Assembly (NCBI GenBank): GCA_030698575.1
Contig: JAUYMQ010000387.1
Location: forward strand, 1-29,251
Length of the DNA: 29,251 bases
Direction of reading: 5' to 3'
From: Deltaproteobacteria bacterium
GTDB taxonomy: Bacteria; JAUYMQ01
Shown here: positions 7,530 through 13,625 of the stretch, piece by piece
Layout of the letters: the number at the start of each line of letters is the position of its first letter
How positions within the stretch are numbered: position 1 is the stretch's first letter
Notes under the pieces: generated by a model
The model's input: only the letters and a program-made list of their open reading frames with translations
Told to the model about the DNA's origin: nothing
Database searches by the model: none
Position numbers and translations under genes: made by a program

Positions 7530-7559
7530 ACTATTCATCATCACTTGGCTTTTAGTCAA
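7530..7559 (-). promoter_or_regulatory. Candidate sigma-70 promoter of the metalloprotease gene
   Basis: Read on the minus strand, TTGACT (7559-7554) is followed after 18 bases by AATAGT (7535-7530). This is a 5/6 match to -35 and a 4/6 match to -10, about 40 bases upstream of the chosen ATG at 7490. The -35 overlaps a CTTG/CAAG inverted repeat. The rest of the 7491-7693 gap shows no gene. Confidence 0.4.
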
Positions 7560-7693
7560 GCGAGCCGGACAGGGGACCACTGAGCGACCGGAAGCGTCGC
7601 CGGGCGCGTTAACCATTGGATGGCGTGCGAGGAAGCCGGGATTCTTGTCGAGATTCCGCGCCCGAAGCTTTAGCGGGAAGGTAAAGATGCAGT

Positions 7694-9235
7694 TTAGCCT
7701 TTCTTCACCGCGGTTTCCAGGGCGCGCAGCTCCGGCGTCGGCCCGAGAGGCGTGATCGCTCGCAGCCGGGCGAGCATTCTGAGCGCGGTCGGATAGTCTC
7801 CCGCCTCGGCCGCGACGAGCCCGGCGTTCGCGAGGGCTTCTGGAAAGTAGCTATCCGCCTCCAGCGCACGGTCGAAAGCCTCCCGCGCGCCAGTGCCGTC
7901 ACCGGCTTCGCGTCTGAGGATCCCCAGCGCGTTCCAGCCCGGGGCGAAGCCCCGGTGGTCGCGCATCACGCCCTCGAGCGTTTCGCGCGCGGCTGCGCTG
8001 TCGCCGCCTGCCTGCAGGGCCATGGCCAGCGCATAACCGGCGTCCCGCTGATCCGGCGCCTCGGCGAGGAGGGCGTGGAGCTTCTTGATGCCCTCCGCGG
8101 GCCGCTCGACGCGAAGAGCCTCCGCCGCGCGTCCGGCCAGACGTCTCAGCCGAAATCGCCTGGCCAGTTGCAACCCGGCCTCTTCCGCTTTTCGCTCGAG
8201 GCGATCTGCTTTCTCCTCGAGTCCACTTGCGCGGGCGAAGCGGCTTTCGATCCAGAGAGCGATCGTCGCCGCTCGCTCGTCGTCCCTGGCGCCCGCCACC
8301 GCAATTCGATTCAGGAGCGCCAGCGTGCCTTCCCCGGGGCGGATGCTGCGCCGCCGGGCGCCCTCCATTTCGAGCCAGGGAACGTCGTCGGTGAGCAGCC
8401 GTCCTCCTCCCAGTGCTTCCCGCGCAGCCGACGCGCTTGCGATGCGCCTGAAAGCGATCTCGCCGAATTCCTCTTCGAGGCCGAGTTCGCGCAGGATCTC
8501 CCCGAGCCCTTTTCCGCCGGCCTTCGTGATCGGCATGCCCTGAGGCGTTGTCACCGGGCCGTCACTGCCGATCAGGAGCAGATTCTCGGCGCCCCAGAAC
8601 ACTCCCCCGTTCTCGAAGATCGAGAAGAATGTCCGCGCAATCGCGGCGGTCTGGTCGGCGCCGATGCGCGCGATGAGCACCCATTGCGCGGCGATGCCGC
8701 CCCGGCTCAGCGCGCCGCGCACCCGGGCGAAGTACTCGCGCGAGTAGAGCCCGGTCGCGCCGACGGACCAGGGATGCAGCGTATTGGCGACGACGACATC
8801 GTAGGCGCCCTGGTGGAGAGCGAGGTAGGCGCGACCGTCGGCGTGAATGATCCGCACGCGCGGATCCCCCGAACAGGTGACGCCGTTGTTTTCCGGTTCG
8901 AAGAAACGGCCCGCCGAGATGACCGATCGCGCAATCTCCACGCAGTCGATCCGCTCGAGCGGGAATCGCGCGGCTGTCCCCAGGGTGATACCCGAGCCGA
9001 GGCCCACCTCGAGGAAGCTCCTGGCCCCGGGTTTCAGCGCCAGGGGAACCAGGGCCAGAAGCACTTCCGTCTCGAGAGCGTCCCAGGCGGTGCCCGCCTC
9101 CGGATCCCCGTCGACGATGAGATCGCGTCCCACCGGCGACCGCACTACCGCGACGCTCGCCTGCCGTCCATCGTCGACGTGAACGACCCGCCGGCCGGGG
9201 ATCGCGGTGGGTGGACGCAATGAAGGCGCCGCCAC
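7694..9235 (-). CDS. Spermidine-synthase-like domain with C-terminal TPR repeats (second half of a split gene)
   Basis: This 513-residue product is read from GTG 9235. Residues 15-200 match the spermidine synthase/Rossmann methyltransferase fold. FLEVGLGSG (74-82) is the nucleotide-binding loop, DCVEI (97-101) the acidic strand end, ADGRAYL (132-138) a second binding motif, and HPWSVGATGLYSREYF (154-169) resembles membrane-fused spermidine synthase relatives. The usual D-[ST]-[ST]-D-P active-site segment reads ANTLHPW instead, so true aminopropyl transfer is doubtful. Residues about 375-505 form three or four TPR repeats. It lies in the same frame as the membrane-domain gene just upstream (10477-9245), separated only by a TGA and three codons. 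It is therefore best seen as the second half of one fused protein. No good ribosome site precedes the GTG; expression would need reinitiation or readthrough. Confidence 0.8.
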   Translation of the reverse strand: MAAPSLRPPTAIPGRRVVHVDDGRQASVAVVRSPVGRDLIVDGDPEAGTAWDALETEVLLALVPLALKPGARSFLEVGLGSGITLGTAARFPLERIDCVEIARSVISAGRFFEPENNGVTCSGDPRVRIIHADGRAYLALHQGAYDVVVANTLHPWSVGATGLYSREYFARVRGALSRGGIAAQWVLIARIGADQTAAIARTFFSIFENGGVFWGAENLLLIGSDGPVTTPQGMPITKAGGKGLGEILRELGLEEEFGEIAFRRIASASAAREALGGGRLLTDDVPWLEMEGARRRSIRPGEGTLALLNRIAVAGARDDERAATIALWIESRFARASGLEEKADRLERKAEEAGLQLARRFRLRRLAGRAAEALRVERPAEGIKKLHALLAEAPDQRDAGYALAMALQAGGDSAAARETLEGVMRDHRGFAPGWNALGILRREAGDGTGAREAFDRALEADSYFPEALANAGLVAAEAGDYPTALRMLARLRAITPLGPTPELRALETAVKKG

Positions 9236-9244
9236 GAGCGCGAT

Positions 9245-10477
9245 TCACAGCACCACCAGCGCAGCGCGCCCCCATCCCTGGCGCGGTCGGACCGATCCCC
9301 GCAAGAGGAAGACGGCCCCGAGGAGGCCGTTCAGGCCGGCGCAGAACAGCAGACTCTTCAGTAGCCCCAGGGCGGGAAGGAGCAGAAAGGGGGCCAGGAG
9401 GGAGCCGGCGATGCCGCCCGCCGTGTTGAGCGCGCTGACAGTGCCGAAGGCTCTTCCCAGCGTCCCGAGATTTCCCACCGAGAGTCGCACCAGATAAGGA
9501 AAGGCGCCGCCCATGAAAATCGCCGGCGGAAAGACGGACAGCGCGATGAGCCCGCCCGTCCACCCCGAGAGTCCTGCCGCCGGAAGCGCGTAGTCGGGAA
9601 CGAACCAGATCAATTCCGCAGCGATGGCGAGGGCGGCGGCGCTCTCGATGAGGCCCAGTTCGAGCTCGGGCTGCGCCGTGCGGCCGGCGCGATGACCGAA
9701 GATCGCCGTTCCGAGTGCTAGGCCGGCGAGAAGGAGAGCGAGCACGCAGCCCCAGGCATAGAGCGTCGATCCGAGGAGCAGGGCGGCTGCGCGCGCCGCC
9801 AGGACCTCGTAGACGAGCGTTGCGATGCCCGCGGCGAAGGCGGCCGCGAGCGGCATCGTCGGAATTCGAAAAGGCGGTTCGCTGGAAGACGCGGGATGCT
9901 TCATCGGCCGCGCGAGAAAGAACGCGGCCGCGCCCAGCAACAGTGCCGTCACGCCGGCCGTGGAGAGAGTGGCGCGCAGCCCCCAGGCGGGGATGGCTGC
10001 AATCGCCACGCCGACTCCCAGCACCGCCCCGGCCGTGTTCGCGCCGACGATCCAGCCGACCCCGGCCGCCGTGCGCGCGATCTCGCGCACGCCCGCGCGC
10101 AGCAGCGCGGGCGCGGTTCCTCCCAGGAGAAACGCGACGGGAAAGAGGGCGGCGGCCGCGATCGCGAAGCGCGCGGGAGGAGGCAGGCCGAGCAGTGGAG
10201 ACGCGGCGAGCCACTGGAGCAGCGCGGGGGAGGCAGCTGCGAGCGCCCCGGCGGCGCCCTCGAGGATTCCAAACAAACGCAGCGGCGCGCGCACCCGATC
10301 GGCCCGAGCGCCGAAGTAGCGCGCGCCCGCCGCCAGCCCTCCGAAGAAGGCGACCAGCACGATCGAGATGGCTTCGATCTGGCTCCCGAGGAAGAGGGCG
10401 ACCTCTCGTGTCCAGACGACCTGATAGACGAGCGCCGTGACGCCCGAGAGAAAGGCAAAAAGGGTATAGGTCAGCAA
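9245..10477 (-). CDS. Polytopic membrane domain of a fused MFS/spermidine-synthase-type protein (first half of a split gene)
   Basis: This 410-residue protein is strongly hydrophobic, with roughly ten to twelve predicted helices. The opening (AFLSGVTALVYQVVWTREVALFLGS) is the standard start of the membrane domain in fused MFS/spermidine synthase proteins, which supports the TTG at 10477 as the start codon; an in-frame stop lies just upstream. GGTAPALLR, GANTAGAVLG and a second copy of the pattern (LVYEVLAARAAALLLGS) show the internal duplication of this family. It ends in RAALVVL, then TGA at 9247-9245. The next codons in the same frame read IALVAAPSL, so the stop cuts a transmembrane helix in half. 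The transported or modified substrate is unknown. Confidence 0.82.
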   Translation of the reverse strand: MLTYTLFAFLSGVTALVYQVVWTREVALFLGSQIEAISIVLVAFFGGLAAGARYFGARADRVRAPLRLFGILEGAAGALAAASPALLQWLAASPLLGLPPPARFAIAAAALFPVAFLLGGTAPALLRAGVREIARTAAGVGWIVGANTAGAVLGVGVAIAAIPAWGLRATLSTAGVTALLLGAAAFFLARPMKHPASSSEPPFRIPTMPLAAAFAAGIATLVYEVLAARAAALLLGSTLYAWGCVLALLLAGLALGTAIFGHRAGRTAQPELELGLIESAAALAIAAELIWFVPDYALPAAGLSGWTGGLIALSVFPPAIFMGGAFPYLVRLSVGNLGTLGRAFGTVSALNTAGGIAGSLLAPFLLLPALGLLKSLLFCAGLNGLLGAVFLLRGSVRPRQGWGRAALVVL

Positions 10478-10711
10478 CGAAGATTCGTCCTTCCGTCAGG
10501 GCCCGGCGCTGGAAAGGCGGCGGAGAGATGAACTTTACAGGGAGGAGGGCGCCGCCGGAATGGGGACCCTTCGGAAAGGGTCTTCCGGGGCTCTGGCGGC
10601 GAGCGGATTCGACCCTCGGGACGACCTGAGAGCCACACTCTCAAATGTTGCTCACACCGATGAATCCCGCTCAGATTCCGCCGTTTTCGGCCTCCCGAGC
10701 GGACGACCGGC

Positions 10712-10760
10712 TTTTCCCAAAAAGGGGAAAAAACTTCAGAATCGGGGAAAACTTTTTCCC
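10712..10760 (+). promoter_or_regulatory. Putative enhancer: two inverted-repeat activator sites
   Basis: Site 1 is TTTTCCC (10712-10718), 6 bases, GGGAAAA (10725-10731), a perfect inverted repeat. Site 2 is GGGAAAACTTTTTCCC (10745-10760), GGGAAAA and TTTTCCC with a 2-base spacer. The centres are about 31 bases apart, near three helical turns. The arrangement repeats that at 2340-2387. It lies about 115-165 bases upstream of the sigma-54-like promoter. Because it sits between divergent genes, it cannot be the terminator of either. Confidence 0.6.
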
Positions 10761-10875
10761 CTCCCCCCGACGGGTGACCGGGCGGGTCCTGGGGGCGGCT
10801 GCCGGCCGGAGAAAAAACCCGCACAATTTCAAAGCCTTCCGGGAGCCTCTAAAAAACCCCGAGATTCCGGACTTT

Positions 10876-10891
10876 TTGCACGTTTCTTGCA
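10876..10891 (+). promoter_or_regulatory. Sigma-54-like -24/-12 promoter with one -24 mismatch
   Basis: TTTGCACGTTTCTTGCA matches YTGGCACG-N4-TTGCW at every conserved position except the first G of the -24 GG pair, which is T. Spacing to the -12 GC (10889-10890) is correct. The predicted start is near 10902, upstream of the three-gene PEP-CTERM operon. The mismatch should weaken it, but the paired enhancer sites support it. Confidence 0.6.
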
Positions 10892-11082
10892 TCACATGGC
10901 AGTGGTTGGAAGGATGTGTCGGGGGCGACCATCCACTCGAGTCCATTCGCGTCTGCTTCGCAAACGGCCCGTGTCGCGGCTTTCGCAATACAAGTGTAAC
11001 CGCCCCTACTTGGAATCCACGAGTTTACCGCCGGTGCCTTTCCCTTGGGGTGCCTGCGGTGGCGGGGAGACGCGGAGGAATC

Positions 11083-11931
11083 ATGTATTCGGTTGGGTGG
11101 AGGGTGATCATCGCGGCAGGGTTATTCATCGCGGTGATGGCCGGCGGTCCCGGAACAGCCAGGGCTGCTTCGTACTACGGGCTCCAGACGGGTGACGTCG
11201 TACAGTCGCTCACCTACGACTCGAGCCTCACAGGGGTGAGCTACAACAGCACCACGGGCGTGCTGACGGCGACCGGTTTTGCAACGAGCCTCCTGGTTGC
11301 GGTACCGACGACAAAGATCCTGACCGAGATCAACGGCGGGATGTTCGTTTTCGACATGGATTTTGTGAGCGAGTCGATCACGCCGCTCGGTGGCACCCTG
11401 TACAACTATTCGGCGACGTTTGCCGGGGTGGCGGGAACTACAGACATCCGGCTCTACGCGCCGAACTGCCCCGGGGCAGGTTGTGGCGCGGGCATTGGAA
11501 CGGCGGACCCGGAGAGTGACGGCTACGATGCCGAGCAGGACGGCCGCCTGATGCTGAGCGGTGATTTCGGCGCGACGCCTATCACGCTCAGCTCGACGAT
11601 CGACACGAGCCTGTCGGCGCAGACCTTCTCGCTGACCGGGCTCTTCACGACGACCGGCGGGGATGCCCAGTTCATCCAGGCTTACGGGCCGTCGGGCTCC
11701 CTCTCGTTCGTGAGCGGCGGGATCGACAATTTCGCCCCGAGCCTCGTGCCGGGGCTGCTGAACCCGCCGGGTGACACGCAGGTGTTTGATTCGAGCTTCA
11801 CGGCTCACGTGACGGGGTCGGTGATACCGCTTGGAGCATCCGCTTTTCAGCCGATCCCCGAACCCTCGAGCATGGCGCTCCTGGGGCTCGGGCTCGGGTG
11901 GCTCGCACGCCGCAGGCTGCGAAGAAAATAG
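11083..11931 (+). CDS. PEP-CTERM sorting domain protein
   Basis: This 282-residue exported protein starts at ATG 11083 behind a strong GGAGGAATC ribosome site. The frame is open far upstream, but this start gives a proper signal peptide (about 1-28, core VIIAAGLFIAVMAG, cleavage near ARA/AAS). The mature part is rich in Thr, Ser, Gly and Tyr, with a beta-strand character. It holds two cysteines in CPGAGC. The end is IPEPSSMALLGLGLGWLARRRLRRK, a canonical PEP-CTERM signal for exosortase processing (shown here only to mark the class). It is the first gene of a three-gene operon under the sigma-54-like promoter. It is not closely related to the two following paralogs. No enzymatic motif is visible. 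Confidence 0.9.
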   Translation: MYSVGWRVIIAAGLFIAVMAGGPGTARAASYYGLQTGDVVQSLTYDSSLTGVSYNSTTGVLTATGFATSLLVAVPTTKILTEINGGMFVFDMDFVSESITPLGGTLYNYSATFAGVAGTTDIRLYAPNCPGAGCGAGIGTADPESDGYDAEQDGRLMLSGDFGATPITLSSTIDTSLSAQTFSLTGLFTTTGGDAQFIQAYGPSGSLSFVSGGIDNFAPSLVPGLLNPPGDTQVFDSSFTAHVTGSVIPLGASAFQPIPEPSSMALLGLGLGWLARRRLRRK

Positions 11932-11952
11932 CTCCCTTCGCAACGAAGGGAG
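11932..11952 (+). other. Intercistronic hairpin between PEP-CTERM genes
   Basis: CTCCCTTCG (11932-11940), loop CAA, CGAAGGGAG (11944-11952) form a perfect 9-bp stem starting right after the stop codon. No T-run follows, so it is not a normal terminator. It may protect or process the upstream message. Confidence 0.6.
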
Positions 11953-11982
11953 TGCAAGAGCGTCATTAAAAAGGAGCTGGGG

Positions 11983-12702
11983 ATGGGGAGCTTCAATATG
12001 AGACGCGTTCTGTTATTCGTGATGTGCCTGGGAGTGGCGATGCTGGCGGCGCCCGAGGGCGCCTGGGCTGATTTCGTCGATATTCGCGCTTCGGACGTGA
12101 CCACCAGCTTCACGAGCGGCGTGAACATTTTCACGACCTCAACCGGAGGGGAGGCGACAACGGTCTCTCCGAGCCCCGCGTCGCTTACCGGGAAATCGCT
12201 CCACATCGACATGGTGATGAGCGGATCCGAGACGGCGAACACGACGGGCACGCGGTTCGTGGGCACCACTGACGGCCTTGCCGACGTCCGGATCACCGAC
12301 GGCGCAACGCTGCTGCTGGCCCTCGACATCAGTTTCATCGACGTCACCTCGGCCTCCGGCAACTTCGGCATCTTCACGGTCGTGAACTTCGGCTCTCACG
12401 ATCTCAGCTTCGGCACGAACAAGCTGACGGTGGTAGGCGGGACGCTTGCGGACGATTTCGGCGGCGTGGGAAGCTTGGCGAACCTCTTCATGAACATGAC
12501 TTTCGTGCGCACCTACGTGCCCGGAACGGTGTTCTCCTCCAGCTTCTCAACCACAGCTGCGACCTTCGACCTCTACATCGACCCGCCGCCCGCCGCCAAT
12601 CCCGAGCCCTCCAGCCTCGCCCTGATGGGCGGCGGACTAGCCCTGCTGGCGCGCAGGAAGCTGCGCAAGAAGCTGCGCAAGAAGGGTTCAGTAAAGCACT
12701 GA
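11983..12702 (+). CDS. PEP-CTERM sorting domain protein (paralog A)
   Basis: This 239-residue exported protein starts at ATG 11983 with AAGGAG six bases upstream; ATG 11998 is an alternative. The signal peptide has the core VLLFVMCLGVAMLAA and ends near AWA. The mature region begins DIRASDVTTSFTSG and contains GKSLHIDMVMSGSE, GTRFVGTTDG and SFIDVTSASGNFG. These blocks recur in the next gene at about half identity, so the two are a tandem duplication. The C-terminus has NPEPSSLALMGGGLALLARR followed by an unusually long Lys/Arg tail with a repeated LRKK unit. It is the second gene of the operon. The protein is probably a beta-rich surface or matrix component; its exact role is unknown. Confidence 0.9.
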   Translation: MGSFNMRRVLLFVMCLGVAMLAAPEGAWADFVDIRASDVTTSFTSGVNIFTTSTGGEATTVSPSPASLTGKSLHIDMVMSGSETANTTGTRFVGTTDGLADVRITDGATLLLALDISFIDVTSASGNFGIFTVVNFGSHDLSFGTNKLTVVGGTLADDFGGVGSLANLFMNMTFVRTYVPGTVFSSSFSTTAATFDLYIDPPPAANPEPSSLALMGGGLALLARRKLRKKLRKKGSVKH

Positions 12703-12731
12703 AGCCGTAAATAGCAGTAAAGAAGTCCTTG

Positions 12732-12747
12732 GTGACCGGGTGGTCAC
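12732..12747 (+). other. Intercistronic hairpin before the third PEP-CTERM gene
   Basis: GTGACC (12732-12737), loop GGGT, GGTCAC (12742-12747) pair perfectly. It lies in the 64-base gap between paralogs A and B, just before the GGGGAG ribosome site of the latter. Confidence 0.4.
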
Positions 12748-12766
12748 AACGGGGAGTCGGGGCTCC

Positions 12767-13450
12767 ATGAGGAGTCGCGTCCTTTGCGTTCTGGGCTTCG
12801 TAGGCGCCATCCTCGCGCCCGCCAGTTCCACCGCATCCATTATCCTGATCCATGGCACCGACGTGACGAGCAACTTCACGGTCGGGTCGCCGGGTATTTT
12901 CAATACTGCCACCGGCGGGGACGGCCTCACGATCAGCCCGCCGACGCCGTCTATTCTTGCCGGCAAGTCGCTCCACATCGAAATGCAAATGCAAGGCGGC
13001 GAGACGGCCGGCACGGTCGGGACGCGGTTCGTAGGCACCCCGGACAGCCTTCCGGACCTCTAGATCTGGGATGGCAGCGGTCCGCTTCTGACGCTGAACA
13101 TCAACTTCATCGATGTCACGTCGATCGCGAATCAGTTTTCCCTCATCAGCCTTATCAATTTCGGGAGTTTCGACCCGCAGTTCGGCACAAACGAAATGGT
13201 GATCACGGGTGGGAGCCTCGCCAGCAGCTTCGGTGGCGTGGGAACGAAGGTAAGCGGGATGTTTCACGTGACCATCGTCGCATCGCTCGTCCCGGAACAG
13301 TTCTTCTCGAACAGCTTCAACACCTCATCGGCGACTTATAATCTGTACGTCCAGCCGCCGGTCCCAGAACCTTCGACGCTGGCGCTCCTGGGAGCCGGCC
13401 TCATGGGCCTCGCTCTTCGGGGCAGGAAACAGCGGGGGCGGAGCGCCTAG
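12767..13450 (+). pseudogene. PEP-CTERM paralog B interrupted by an in-frame TAG
   Basis: From ATG 12767 (GGGGAG upstream) the frame codes for a signal peptide (VLCVLGFVGAILAPASSTA) and the same blocks as paralog A: GTDVTSNFTVG, GKSLHIEMQMQGGE, GTRFVGTPDS. At 13061-13063 a TAG stops translation after residue 98. The same frame then continues undamaged to 13450 through NINFIDVTS, NFGSFDPQFGTNE and GGVG to a perfect PEP-CTERM tail (VPEPSTLALLGAG, helix, RGRKQRGR). Without the TAG the product would have about 227 residues. The aligned position in paralog A is Arg in ADVRITDG. One nonsense change (for example CAG to TAG) would explain it. The upstream fragment would be secreted without an anchor. 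Recent pseudogene, readthrough or sequence error are all possible. Confidence 0.8.
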
Positions 13451-13477
13451 AAGCGGATGGCAATTGCGGCACGGCGC

Positions 13478-13522
13478 GGGAGGCGGTCGGAGCTCGCTGC
13501 GAGCCCCGGGCCTCCCTTTTTT
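13478..13522 (+). terminator. Rho-independent terminator of the PEP-CTERM operon
   Basis: GGGAGGC (13478-13484) pairs with GCCTCCC (13510-13516), followed immediately by six T (13517-13522). Inside is a second stem GCTCG/CGAGC. It lies 28 bases after the last PEP-CTERM stop codon and separates that operon from the dockerin/cohesin operon. Confidence 0.8.
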
Positions 13523-13556
13523 GTGGCCGCAAGGCGCCCCAGGGGAGTGAAAAACG

Positions 13557-13569
13557 GTATTATGAATAC
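13557..13569 (+). promoter_or_regulatory. Palindrome GTATT-ATG-AATAC, possible operator/-10 region
   Basis: A perfect 5-bp inverted repeat with a 3-base centre lies 57 bases upstream of the dockerin gene, in an otherwise GC-rich stretch. TATTAT inside it (13559-13564) matches 5/6 of a -10 box, but no -35 box is visible 16-18 bases upstream. It could be an operator over a weak promoter for the dockerin/cohesin operon. Confidence 0.3.
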
Positions 13570-13625
13570 GGAGGGTCCTTCTGGGGGGGGAGTTTCCGGG
13601 CCCTGGACTGGAATGGAACCGCGCA

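Larger units (their letters stand above)
10478..11082. promoter_or_regulatory. Divergent intergenic region (605 bases)
   Basis: No gene is supported here, although frames stay open on both strands. From left to right it holds a hairpin GACCCTT-CGGA-AAGGGTC (10565-10582) and a second hairpin TGAGAG-CCACA-CTCTCA (10627-10643). Then come the paired GGGAAAA/TTTTCCC sites (10712-10760), a sigma-54-like promoter (10876-10891) and a long leader of about 180 bases before the PEP-CTERM gene. The promoter of the minus-strand membrane protein must also be here but could not be pinpointed. Confidence 0.6.

Noticed and set aside
9245-9247. TGA as a selenocysteine codon
   Set aside because: It sits in a transmembrane helix far from any active site, and no convincing stem-loop follows it. 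Trp or a nonsense change explains it more simply.
10902-11082. Cyclic di-GMP riboswitch in the PEP-CTERM operon leader
   Set aside because: A GCAAAC-like stretch is present, but the conserved GGGACGCAAAGCC-type receptor segment and the paired helices are not seen.
10560-11195. Open frame across the divergent intergenic region as a gene
   Set aside because: It spans the sigma-54 site and the true start of the PEP-CTERM gene, has no ribosome site and no motif.
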